A model generated the notes under the pieces. It saw nothing but the letters and a program-made list of their open reading frames with translations, was not told the DNA's origin and searched no databases. Shown here piece after piece: positions 4,840-12,455 of a stretch of 25,769 bases of DNA (position 1 is its first letter; each line of letters starts with the position of its first letter). The DNA comes from a virus: IMG/VR virus record IMGVR_UViG_3300027844_000566, positions 1 through 25,769 of that record, one strand, 5' to 3'. Made by a program: the position numbers and the translations under genes.

Positions 4840-6996
4840 CTACACCGTCTTCCTGATCGCCAGATCCGTGACTGCGAACCCCCGCTTGCCGATCGTGTGA
4901 TCGATCCGCTCCACCCAGCCGGTAATGTCGATCCCGCCGCGGGTCGTGAGCACCCGCACCCGATCACTGATCTCTCGCTCAAGTACTGATGTCAGGGTTT
5001 TGGTGTCGCGGTCGCCATTCACTCGGATCACCGTCAATGGCCGTGGGTCTTTCCAGTCCGCCACTAGTGCGTCCGCGAGCGTCTGTGCGTCCGCCTGGCT
5101 GATCGTGTTGATCGTTGCGTAAGACTGCAACCCGCGCACCTCGTAGGCCGTCTGGCTCGTTGTGTCGTCGCTGACCGCGATCCCCGTGGCCGTCTGCTCG
5201 AGCGGGATCGCGCGCAACCTGATCCCAAGGATGTTGTCTTCGTCTGGGATATCCACCATTGGATCGAGCGTGCAACCTGCCGCGCCTGCCGTGAGCGTGA
5301 GCGTGATGCTCGATCCACTGGTCCGGTCGAGCGCGGGCGTCACCGCGCCGGCGGTGAGCACGAAGTCCTCTGCCGCGACGGGGACGATCGCGCCCGAGAC
5401 GGGGAGCGCGAAGTCAGCGGTGATCACCTTGGCCTCATTGTTGCCGAGCACGAGTTGCTTGCCGTAGTTCCAGACGGTCACCTCGTCCATGTAATCGAAC
5501 GCCTGGCTGCTGATTGCCGCCGCGTGGGTTCCGCTGAACGAGTATTGGTTGGCCTGTAGTCCGGTAGCGCTCAGCACCTCGAACGAGATCGCCGCGGTCA
5601 CCTCGGCGCCCACCCCCTGCAATACCTCCGTAGCCCCAGTTGGCGGGGCGGTGAATGATGCCCCGGCGCCATCGAACACCGCGAGCGTCATCAGCATTGT
5701 CTTCGCAACCGTCGTGCTGACGTTCGCGGAGATGTTGGCGGACGCTGCGCTGTTGGCCTGTGCCTCCACATCGATGATGCCCGAGGTAGTGAGTGCGCCG
5801 ACATCCTTCAACCCGCGCACCGCGACGCAGATCGCCACGTACTTCTGAGACTCGCTCATCGTGACACTGAACTTCGCCCCGGATTCGGCGGGGTCAGTGA
5901 TCCGCTTGAACGAGTGGTCAGACGTGAAGGTTGTACCCGGGGTGAAGAGGCCTTCGCTGTACCGTGTCCAATTCGTCGCCACCGTCCACGACTGGGTTGA
6001 CGTCTCGTTCGAGGCGATGATGTAGAAGCAGACGTCGCCCACTTTCACTCCGCTGGGGATCGTGCCCTCGGCTGCGGTCGTGGCCGTATCTTGCACGTTC
6101 GAGGTGGTGCCAACGATCACCGGTGTCCCGGTACGTGCGACCAGTGTGCGCCACGGGATTGATGCCTTGTTCACGATCTGATCCGCACCGTTTTCGTATC
6201 GGAGGATGCGCTGGATCAGCGGGGATGTCGTGCCGCCGTAGAATGTCTCCTGCAGTGCCGTACAGCGTGCCGTGGAGGTGCGGTAATCATTCGCCTCGAA
6301 GTTCACGGAGCCCGCGCCATCGACATATAGCCGGGCCTTCGGGCCTTCGGCATTCACCAGCGCCACGAGCTTCGCGTATGGGTCTTCGTTCCGGTCCAGC
6401 CAGAACTGCTCCAGCGTCAGCGTCCCGCCGTCGAGTGTTCGCAACCCGCCCGCAATGCCCAGCGCGTCGAGGATGTGACCAACTGCGGCGTCAGTCTTAA
6501 TCGATGAGTACAGCGCCGTTGAGAATCCTGTCCGCTTGGGAGCTGTCCCGAGCGTGTCGACTGCGGTGATTCCCACGGTAGCCGGACGGTTCGGGAGCTG
6601 CGCAACATTGTTGATGCGCCCGCGCCAGAGATCGTGTGTGGTGCCGTCGAAGTACATCTGTGCTCGTGTGGGATCGTTCCGCCCGAGCCCTGAGCCCGCG
6701 TCGTCGTCGTACGTGCCGGACTCGTTGTTGAGAGAGAACGACATCGTGCCTACCGCTGGCTGTAGAGGCGAGCTCGCGACACTGTACCCGCGGCGTATTT
6801 GTACGCCCGGCGTTGCCAGAACGCCCGAGGTTACATCGTCGCCAGCCGCCCACGTTCCGTCGTTCCCGAAGTCGATATCAATCGAAGGGGTACCCGGAAT
6901 CTCGTCAACCGAGAGCCCCAGCGTGATGAACCCGCCAACACTCCCCGGCGCTCCGATGCCGAGTGTGATGATGTCGTTGACATCGGATGCTGCCAT
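4840..6996 (-). CDS. Tail tip / minor tail protein (hub-like)
   Basis: 718 residues. Residues about 35-170 (IDIDFGNDGTW...GVQIRRGYS...PAVGTMSFSLNNESGTYD...LWRGRINNV) match the N-terminal pattern of phage minor tail or tip attachment proteins that define a local reference frame and output a beta domain. Residues about 180-280 (HILDALGI...YVDGAGSVNFEA) and the C-terminal third (AQTLADALVADWKDPRPLTVIRVNG...GWVERIDHTIG) look like the hub repeats seen in gp27/Tal-type proteins. Between them, about 290-500, lies a Thr/Ser/Ala-rich beta segment that may be an inserted beta-sandwich used for adhesion. It starts by TAATG overlap with the 285-residue fibre gene and is the last tail gene before lysis. 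Exact hub versus receptor-binding role is inferred. Confidence 0.65.
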   Translation of the reverse strand: MAASDVNDIITLGIGAPGSVGGFITLGLSVDEIPGTPSIDIDFGNDGTWAAGDDVTSGVLATPGVQIRRGYSVASSPLQPAVGTMSFSLNNESGTYDDDAGSGLGRNDPTRAQMYFDGTTHDLWRGRINNVAQLPNRPATVGITAVDTLGTAPKRTGFSTALYSSIKTDAAVGHILDALGIAGGLRTLDGGTLTLEQFWLDRNEDPYAKLVALVNAEGPKARLYVDGAGSVNFEANDYRTSTARCTALQETFYGGTTSPLIQRILRYENGADQIVNKASIPWRTLVARTGTPVIVGTTSNVQDTATTAAEGTIPSGVKVGDVCFYIIASNETSTQSWTVATNWTRYSEGLFTPGTTFTSDHSFKRITDPAESGAKFSVTMSESQKYVAICVAVRGLKDVGALTTSGIIDVEAQANSAASANISANVSTTVAKTMLMTLAVFDGAGASFTAPPTGATEVLQGVGAEVTAAISFEVLSATGLQANQYSFSGTHAAAISSQAFDYMDEVTVWNYGKQLVLGNNEAKVITADFALPVSGAIVPVAAEDFVLTAGAVTPALDRTSGSSITLTLTAGAAGCTLDPMVDIPDEDNILGIRLRAIPLEQTATGIAVSDDTTSQTAYEVRGLQSYATINTISQADAQTLADALVADWKDPRPLTVIRVNGDRDTKTLTSVLEREISDRVRVLTTRGGIDITGWVERIDHTIGKRGFAVTDLAIRKTV

Positions 6997-7853
6997 TACG
7001 ATGCGCGCGTAATCGAAGTCGGGTTCGCGGCGTCATCCAGCGTGAATGTCGCAACGGTCGTCGATCCGTCTTCCTTGCGGACAGTCACGGCGGTTGTCGA
7101 GACTGAGCGCTCCATCAGGAATCGCGTCAGGAACAGCAGCGCCTGTTCCCTGGTGGGCCTCGTTCCGTCTGCGACGGTAGAATCTGCCATCTGGGTTGTC
7201 CACGTCGAAGTCGCTGTCTCAGCTTTGATTGCAATTATGTCGGCGGCGATGTCGGCGCCTGCCGCATTAGTAATGACCGCGGCCTGAATTGCATCCAGTT
7301 CTGCCTGCAACGTGGTGGAAGTATCCGTCTCGATTGCATCGATGCTGGCCTGCGTTGCCGTTAGCAGGTTCACCCCCGATGCACCAGTGATGGTGTCAAG
7401 GTCAGCCTGCGCCGTGGCGATGAGGCCGGGCACGTTGTCCACTTGAAGCTCATTAGTATCAGCGACGATCGCCGCCGTCTCAGCCTTGAGCGCCCCGAGG
7501 CCGTCCGTGCCGTTCGCCAGGTCCGTCGCTGCGGCAGAGCGTCCGATCGTGAACTCGCCCACCACTTCACCGACGACGGAGACGCCGCCGACCGTGCCAG
7601 TTGTGATAACCAGCGTGTAGTCCTTGGCGGCTTCGTATCCGTTCCCAGTCGTAGCCACAATCGTGAGGAGGTTCAGGCCAGCAACGCTATCGTGAGACAC
7701 GCCGAGCGTGATGCCAGCCGTGATCTGCGTCGCGCTGTTGTCCTCGTAAGCTGAAACGACGGGGCTGCCAGCGAGGACGGTTGGGACACCAGTCGCGAAG
7801 GCCCTAGTAGTGAAAAAGACGTAGATCGTCTCAGCCAGTGTAATGTCTCTCAT
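6996..7853 (-). CDS. Tail fibre / baseplate-upper-like protein
   Basis: 285 residues in three parts. Residues 1-105 form a beta-rich domain (TLAETIYVFFTTRAFATGVPTVLAG...YTLVITTGTVGGVSVVG). About 105-215 is Ala/Asp/Thr-rich and helical (ALKAETAAIVADTNELQ, IDAIETDTSTTLQAELDAIQAAV), as in the coiled coil of trimeric fibres. The C-terminal 60 residues (RPTREQALLFLTRFLMERSV...KEDGSTTVATFTLDD...PTSITRA) are a conserved-looking terminal domain I recognise from many phage fibre proteins. It is coupled at both ends, by ATGA (7850-7853) and TAATG. The likely role is a side or tip fibre joining the tail to a receptor-binding unit. No enzymatic motif is seen. Confidence 0.6.
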   Translation of the reverse strand: MRDITLAETIYVFFTTRAFATGVPTVLAGSPVVSAYEDNSATQITAGITLGVSHDSVAGLNLLTIVATTGNGYEAAKDYTLVITTGTVGGVSVVGEVVGEFTIGRSAAATDLANGTDGLGALKAETAAIVADTNELQVDNVPGLIATAQADLDTITGASGVNLLTATQASIDAIETDTSTTLQAELDAIQAAVITNAAGADIAADIIAIKAETATSTWTTQMADSTVADGTRPTREQALLFLTRFLMERSVSTTAVTVRKEDGSTTVATFTLDDAANPTSITRAS

Positions 7854-9016
7854 GATGCGAGTCCTCCGCCTTTACCGGCTAATCCACCAGATCCTGCTAG
7901 TCCGCCCTGCCCTGCGGCTCTTGAAACACCCCAATTCGTTGCAGCGGCTGTGTAGTCGATGTCTAGTTTCGCTGCACGAGATGAGCTGAATCCGTATGAC
8001 GTGGTGTAACGGAGCGCAGTGGCAGACGACCCGTCGTTTTTCACGAATATCGTTAACGCGTTGCCCGATGCCCGTCCAGCACGGTCGCTGTATTCCTGCA
8101 CAGCTGATGTAAAGTCGGCGGACGTGTACCAATTGTTGTTATACCAAGCCGGGAGAGAGTCCCAAGCCGTGAACGCCGAGGTCGTCGTCCGACCGTCAAA
8201 GTCGGAGTATGAGGTGATCCGCGTCGGGTCGTCTTGGTCCTCACAGTAGAGGTTGGTATAGATCGTATTGGTGGTATTACTAAACCCGCCACCACCACGA
8301 CAATTGAACTGTGCTGTCACTGAATCAATAGTCGCGCTGCCCGGGATCGTGACAGACGTGAAGCGGTTATTGACGTGGTAGCTAGGTGTACCCCCGGTCC
8401 ACGCTCCGAACGACAGATTGTCGCCGCTACTAAAGCTGGAGGCGCCCCATCTCCGGCCCTCGTCCTGATACGCGCCTATCTGAAGATTGAGGGTGGTGAG
8501 TTGGACTTCCTGAATCGGTTCACCTCGCGTCAGTTTGTCATCGAGTAGTTCAGCCTTCCACTCGCCAATCTGCGCAATCTCGATCTGAGGATCTCGTACC
8601 AGTGTCTCGCGCTGCCACTGCGGGTCGAGGTACTCCATCTCATCCTCGCCCGAGGTAGGTGCAAAGCCGAAGCTTGAAACGACCAACCCGTCCTCGCGCA
8701 CCCACTCACTGAGTCCGGCCCCACTTTCGACCCATTGCCAGAGACGAGGGTCTTCTCTCTCTAGGTCAGGAGGCATCCACTCCCCAGAGGCGTGCAGCAT
8801 CGCGTCCTCAGCGTTCGTGATGATGTGCTGGCCCCTGATAGCACTGCGTGACGGACTGAGGACGTGGTGGACCTGTGACAGAGTGTTCTCAAGGCCGTGC
8901 CGCGCTAGGCCCGCGCGCTTGTGCTGCTCTACCTCGGCGTCAGTCAGCAGGTACAGGCGTTGGACTTCCAGCCCGCCTTCGGCGTTGCGCTGCTCATTGA
9001 TTACTTCATGATGCAT
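7850..9016 (-). CDS. Minor tail / adhesin-like protein with beta-sandwich domain
   Basis: 388 residues. The first 150 residues are acidic with many Trp, Glu and His residues (GEWMPPDLEREDPRLWQWV...) and match nothing I recognise. From about 190 the protein becomes Gly/Ser/Thr/Tyr-rich and strand-rich (SVTIPGSATIDSVTAQFNC, TIYTNLYCEDQ, FTSAVQEYSD, ALTIFVKNDGSSAT, AAKLDIDYT). This is the look of a carbohydrate-binding or DNRLRE-type beta-sandwich found in adhesins. The last 25 residues are a Gly/Ala tail (GGLAGSGGLAGKGGG), common at phage tail-tip ends. It lies directly after the tape measure gene. No strong ribosome site precedes ATG 9016, and a 13-residue frame overlaps it by TAATG. Host recognition is a reasonable inference. 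Confidence 0.55.
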   Translation of the reverse strand: MHHEVINEQRNAEGGLEVQRLYLLTDAEVEQHKRAGLARHGLENTLSQVHHVLSPSRSAIRGQHIITNAEDAMLHASGEWMPPDLEREDPRLWQWVESGAGLSEWVREDGLVVSSFGFAPTSGEDEMEYLDPQWQRETLVRDPQIEIAQIGEWKAELLDDKLTRGEPIQEVQLTTLNLQIGAYQDEGRRWGASSFSSGDNLSFGAWTGGTPSYHVNNRFTSVTIPGSATIDSVTAQFNCRGGGGFSNTTNTIYTNLYCEDQDDPTRITSYSDFDGRTTTSAFTAWDSLPAWYNNNWYTSADFTSAVQEYSDRAGRASGNALTIFVKNDGSSATALRYTTSYGFSSSRAAKLDIDYTAAATNWGVSRAAGQGGLAGSGGLAGKGGGLAS

Positions 9017-9057
9017 TAGAGTTGTCCAGTCAGTTCGGCTGAGTGAATCGCCGCCAT
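9016..9057 (-). CDS. Possible 13-residue leader ORF
   Basis: The frame reads MAAIHSAELTGQL and ends in a TAATG overlap with the 388-residue gene. An AGAGGA ribosome site lies 7 nt before its ATG (9055-9057), better than anything in front of ATG 9016. It may recruit ribosomes for the downstream gene, or be the remnant 5' end of that gene after a frameshift. Confidence 0.35.
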   Translation of the reverse strand: MAAIHSAELTGQL

Positions 9058-9082
9058 CACTACGTCCTCTACGGGGTAGCCA

Positions 9083-10924
9083 CTACTGGCCCGTCTCTGC
9101 CAGGAAGGTATTGGCCTCGGCCACCACGTCGGCAACTTCCTTGTCGCCTAGCATCACCTTGACGTTGATGGTGGGGGTGGCATTCGTTGGCATCGTTGAC
9201 GCCACTGCCGGGGTCACACCGAAGTCAAAATTAGACGGGTCGTTGAGGAACGCGATCTGTTCAGGCGTCAGCGGTACCCCGGCGCTCATGTTCGCGTTCT
9301 GGATCTGTATCATGTTCGCCACTGCCTGGTCCATGCGGGACCGCGCCAACGCTTCCTCCGCCTCAATCGCCGCTTTGACGCCTTCCTGCTGTGCGTCGTT
9401 GATCTGCTCCCACATATCGCGGAACTGCTCAGGGACAGCGATGCCGAGGTTGTTCCGCAAGTCCTCGGCCACCTGCTGCCATGCGGTTTCTAGCTCCGCT
9501 TGCTCCTGGCGGACGGCGCTGACCGCCTCAAGCCCGCCGTCGAGGTAGGCCGCGACAATCGAACTGGTGTTCTCGGCGGCGATACGTTCCCGCTGCGATG
9601 AGAGAAAGCTTTCGGCCTCGGATAGCGCGCCGGTTGCGGCCCTCGCCCGATCGCGCTCCGCGATCAACTTCTGGTTTTCCCCGGCGCCGAGCCCGGCCCT
9701 CGCCCGATCGCGCTCCGCGATCAACTTCTGGTTTTCCCCGGCGTCGAGCCCGAACAGTGACGGGTCACCCTGGCGCAGATCGCGATTGACCCCCGCACCG
9801 GGAACGCCGAAGCCGGGGGCAGCCCGGAAGCGCGACCCGCCCTCGTCAAACGTCCCAATCTGTCCGGCGGCATCCTTGGCGCGGTCCTTGAAGAACTCGG
9901 TGATCAAGTCCTGCGAATCTGCGGCCCGGCCGCTGAGCAGGGTCGCCACCCCAGTGATGGTGCCCGCAATCACGTCATCCACCACAAAGTCGGCGAACTG
10001 ATTCAGAGGGTTACGCTCATCCCCGATCCCGCCAAATCCCTCTCCGTCACTCCTGTTCACAACGAGGTTGATCACGGTATTGATAACCCCGATGTTGGCG
10101 AGGTCTTCCAGCGCGTCCACAAGCTTCGTCGCCGCTGTCACGGCAACGTCCATCGATGGGATTAGCAGCGAGCCGAGATCTGTTTTCAACTCGGTAAACT
10201 TGGCGCTCAGGATCTTGGTACTGTTCGCCAACCCGTCCGAGGTGCGAGCAAAGTCGCCCTGTTGGTCCGAGGTCTGAGCCAGCGTGAGCGCGTACCTCGC
10301 CTGAATCTTGTCGGCGTCGGTCAGCTCCGCTTTTGTGCTCTTGAGTCCCATTGCGAGCGCCTGGTTCGCGACGTTCGCCTCAGACAAGAACACGCCGAGG
10401 GTGCGCAACGATTCGGTACTACCAGAGAGGCCCTGGGTTAGCCGGGTGAGGGCCTCGTCCGTACCGATGTTGTTGAAAGATCCGAGGTCCGCGGCGAGTT
10501 GGACCATCGTGATTGACATCTCGCCGGCCTGGGCCTGCGCGATCCCCGCCGCCTTGAACATCGACCCGAACCCGCCGGCAGCGGCCAGCGCGTTGTTCTC
10601 CGTCTCACCCAACGCCGTCGCAGCGGACTCCGCAAACTCGTTGACCGACTTAGCCGCGGACCCAAATACCTGGGTGACGCGGTTCTGCGATTCCACGAGG
10701 TCGCTGGCAAGGCCGGCAAGGTGACCGATCGCCTTGCCGGCCCCGCCAATCGCGAGTGTGGCAACGCCCGCCGCGGCCGAGACCGCCAACCAATTCGTTT
10801 TCATCGACTTCAGCGACGAGTCAAGCCCGCCGATATTCCGCTTAGCCGATTCTGTACCGCGCCGAGTCTGGTCGTCGGTGGTGATCTTGATGCGCACTTC
10901 ATCTTGACCGAATGACGAGACCAT
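9083..10924 (-). CDS. Tail tape measure protein
   Basis: 613 residues. Tape measure proteins run inside the tail tube, set its length and are ejected with the DNA. The N-terminal region (VRIKITTDDQTRRGTESAKRN) is the usual start of the family. It is followed by a hydrophobic stretch at about 45-75 (WLAVSAAAGVATLAIGGAG) and by a conserved block (VTQVFGSAAKSVNEFAESAATALG...GGFGSMFKAAGI...LAADLGSFNN...LGVFLSEA). The middle (about 390-520) is charged and coiled-coil-like and holds a 19-residue tandem repeat. The start abuts the chaperone stop as TAGATG, and the gene follows the frameshifted chaperone pair, the canonical position. At about 1.5 angstrom per residue the predicted tail is near 90 nm (inference from the general rule). 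Confidence 0.93.
   Translation of the reverse strand: MVSSFGQDEVRIKITTDDQTRRGTESAKRNIGGLDSSLKSMKTNWLAVSAAAGVATLAIGGAGKAIGHLAGLASDLVESQNRVTQVFGSAAKSVNEFAESAATALGETENNALAAAGGFGSMFKAAGIAQAQAGEMSITMVQLAADLGSFNNIGTDEALTRLTQGLSGSTESLRTLGVFLSEANVANQALAMGLKSTKAELTDADKIQARYALTLAQTSDQQGDFARTSDGLANSTKILSAKFTELKTDLGSLLIPSMDVAVTAATKLVDALEDLANIGVINTVINLVVNRSDGEGFGGIGDERNPLNQFADFVVDDVIAGTITGVATLLSGRAADSQDLITEFFKDRAKDAAGQIGTFDEGGSRFRAAPGFGVPGAGVNRDLRQGDPSLFGLDAGENQKLIAERDRARAGLGAGENQKLIAERDRARAATGALSEAESFLSSQRERIAAENTSSIVAAYLDGGLEAVSAVRQEQAELETAWQQVAEDLRNNLGIAVPEQFRDMWEQINDAQQEGVKAAIEAEEALARSRMDQAVANMIQIQNANMSAGVPLTPEQIAFLNDPSNFDFGVTPAVASTMPTNATPTINVKVMLGDKEVADVVAEANTFLAETGQ
9637..9750. repeat. 57-bp tandem duplication inside the tape measure gene
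   Basis: Two adjacent 57-bp copies (9637-9693 and 9694-9750) that are nearly identical; the one difference I see is C/T at 9687/9744. In frame they encode a duplicated 19-residue unit built on GENQKLIAERDRARA. The near-identity at DNA level shows the duplication is recent. It would lengthen the coiled-coil section by 19 residues. Confidence 0.9.
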
Positions 10925-11478
10925 CTAGATCGACTCCATCAGATCGGCCAGTGGGCTGTCCGGCTCAGCCGGCGACTGCTGGACGTTCGGTTCCCCGAAG
11001 TCGCCCGCATCTCCCAGCAGGGCCAGCATCCGCACGAACGACAGATCCTCGTGATCCAGTTGCGACGGCAGCACGCTATATCGCTGGCAGACGCCATCGA
11101 TGAATCGAGCGGACTTGAGCGCCTCCGGCATCTCTAGCTTGCCGCCTGCTATGCGCCACCGCTCGACGCTGAGACTAAAGGGGCGCTGACCGTGTAGAGC
11201 CCACGGAACCACGCCCCCTGCATCGCGTTGAGGTGGCGCGGCTCCACGCGGTCTAGCCCCGTCTCGTCGCTCGGGATTGGACCGCGCGAATCCTCGAGGT
11301 CCCAATCGATCACGTAGTCCTCCACGAACTGCTTGACGGATTCGGTGATCGGCATCTCGCCGATACGATCGAGGTCCGCCTGGCTCGTCGACTTGCACCG
11401 CACCGTGGCCCCCGCCAGTGCAGTGCCCGCGTCGAACTCCAACACGATCGTGCGGAACTCTGGCAGCATGAACCCCAA
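10925..11478 (-). CDS. Tail assembly chaperone, frameshifted G-T fusion product
   Basis: Product of a -1 ribosomal frameshift at CCCTTTA (11182-11176). Translation starts as in the short chaperone (11149-11478), shifts back one base and continues to the stop at 10925-10927, giving 184 residues. The part after the slip begins PFSLSVERWRIAGGKLEMPE and carries on with a helical, acidic C-terminal domain (LKSARFIDGVCQRYS...LSFVRMLALLGDAG). The upstream part of this frame (to 11509) is Arg/Gly-rich nonsense, which supports use only after the slip. In lambda and many siphophages such a fusion, made at low level, links the tape measure to the tail tube during assembly. The stop is followed immediately by the tape measure ATG (TAGATG). 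Confidence 0.85.
11149..11478 (-). CDS. Tail assembly chaperone, short (G-type) product
   Basis: 109 residues. The start is taken as TTG 11478 because AGGAG lies 7 nt upstream and the resulting N-terminus (MGFMLPEFRTIVLEF) resembles that of other phage chaperones. ATG 11469 is the alternative, and the upstream GTG at 11529 gives an implausible hydrophobic stretch. The sequence is a beta-rich N-terminal domain (IVLEFDAGTALAGATVRCKS) followed by helices (ITESVKQFVEDYVIDWDL, LNAMQGAWFRGLYTV). It ends at TAG 11149-11151, 25 nt past the slippery site. The position between tail tube and tape measure genes is diagnostic. Confidence 0.85.
   Translation of the reverse strand: MGFMLPEFRTIVLEFDAGTALAGATVRCKSTSQADLDRIGEMPITESVKQFVEDYVIDWDLEDSRGPIPSDETGLDRVEPRHLNAMQGAWFRGLYTVSAPLVSASSGGA
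11176..11182 (-). promoter_or_regulatory. -1 ribosomal frameshift slippery site CCCTTTA
   Basis: Read in the zero frame as C-CCT-TTA, this is an exact X-XXY-YYZ heptamer (codons CCT at 11181 and TTA at 11178). After a -1 slip the codons become CCC TTT AGT, leading straight into the downstream chaperone frame. It is placed 25 nt before the zero-frame stop, as in other tail chaperone genes. Confidence 0.85.
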
Positions 11479-11529
11479 AATACAACTCCTTATGATCAGG
11501 CAGAGCCAAAACGCCACCTCACCTAACAC

Positions 11530-11934
11530 TCACGCCCATGTGGGCTTCGACCCCGACTGCAACTTGAACTCGGCAGTGATGCCCATCTCGGCGTTCCGCG
11601 CACGGCTGTAGCTCACCCGACCGATCAGCGTCTCCACCGCGAGCGTCTGACCACTCAGCGCCCACGAGAACGTGCGCGTGACGATCGTGCTGGTGGCCGT
11701 CTTCATGATGTCGAACCACGCATCCGCCGCGTCGTCGAAGTAGCCCTCGACGGTGGCCGTGAAGTCCGACAGCCCCGAGATCGTCGCGTGGGCGACGTCA
11801 TCGAGCGCGGTCACGTCATGCAATTCGATCGGCGTGTCGATGTTGGTGGCCCCGGTGGACCCGCTCACATTCTTGGCCCCCGCCGCCTCGTCATCGATAG
11901 TTAGCGTAACGCTCAATCCGCTCTCGATTGCCAT
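11530..11934 (-). CDS. Tail tube-like protein, second paralog
   Basis: 134 residues. It is strand-rich with the tail-tube look: GLSVTLTIDDEAAG, an IELHDVTALDDVAHATISG segment, TATVEGYFDDAADAWFDIM, and a final YSRARNAEMGITAEFKLQSGSKP. It aligns by eye with the first 140 residues of the 245-residue protein at 12452-13189: shared M-[SA]-I-x-SGL start, D[IV]T...VAHA-x-I-x-G, F-[DN]-DAA and a final R-[AD]-x-x-M-x-I-[ST]-A. It starts by TAATG overlap with the 173-residue gene. Being directly before the chaperone pair, it may be the main tube subunit, with the larger paralog as the other or a minor form; which one polymerises cannot be told from sequence. Confidence 0.7.
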   Translation of the reverse strand: MAIESGLSVTLTIDDEAAGAKNVSGSTGATNIDTPIELHDVTALDDVAHATISGLSDFTATVEGYFDDAADAWFDIMKTATSTIVTRTFSWALSGQTLAVETLIGRVSYSRARNAEMGITAEFKLQSGSKPTWA

Positions 11935-12455
11935 TAGGTGTTCCCTTTCTCTGCGTTCATTTCGTGAACCCCTTCACGTTTGCCCGATTCGTATGCCCGC
12001 TCGATGGTGTCGCGCTTGTGATCGACGAATGCCCTCGGGTCCGTCTCTGTGATCCACTCGCGGTTCGCGTTCAGTTGCTCTTTCGTACCGATGCCGTATC
12101 TCATAACGGGCGGGCCGATCGGGACGCGATGAATACGGAAGCAGCTCTGGCCGGGCGGGAAGCGGAACACCACGCCATCAGGCCGGGTGCTCAGTGTGTC
12201 GATGTCCACGTCCGCGAAACTGTACGGACCCCACTCGATGACCTTCACCTCGCCATCAGTGATCCAGAACTCCGCGAACATCCGCCCCGATTCCTTCACA
12301 TCGGCCATCAGTGACGCCCGCTCGAACGGGATCGACACGACGTACCCGTTAGCCCACTCGTCGCACTCAAACTCCTCACAGGCAGCCACCCGCGTCTTGA
12401 GCGGGCGTACCGTCGAGTAGAATTGGGCGCGGTCGGTGCGTCTGTTTGGGCTCAC
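11934..12455 (-). CDS. Conserved-looking phage structural-region protein, unknown
   Basis: 173 residues. It starts at GTG 12455 by GTGA overlap with the tail-tube-like gene and ends by TAATG overlap with the second tail-tube paralog. The sequence is a soluble mixed alpha/beta protein: RAQFYSTVRPLKTRVAACEEF, WANGYVVSIPFERASLMADV, VVFRFPPGQSCFRIHRVPI, and a charged helical end (DTIERAYESGKREGVHEMNAEKG). The 'FPPGQ-CFR' phrase looks like a conserved core, but I cannot name a family. The position between two tail-tube-like genes suggests a tail or tube accessory role (inference only). Confidence 0.7.
   Translation of the reverse strand: MSPNRRTDRAQFYSTVRPLKTRVAACEEFECDEWANGYVVSIPFERASLMADVKESGRMFAEFWITDGEVKVIEWGPYSFADVDIDTLSTRPDGVVFRFPPGQSCFRIHRVPIGPPVMRYGIGTKEQLNANREWITETDPRAFVDHKRDTIERAYESGKREGVHEMNAEKGNT

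Noticed and set aside
11183-11509. Upstream part of the -1 chaperone frame as an independent gene start
   Set aside because: It encodes Arg/Gly/Pro-rich sequence without structure. Only the part after the slippery site is protein-like.
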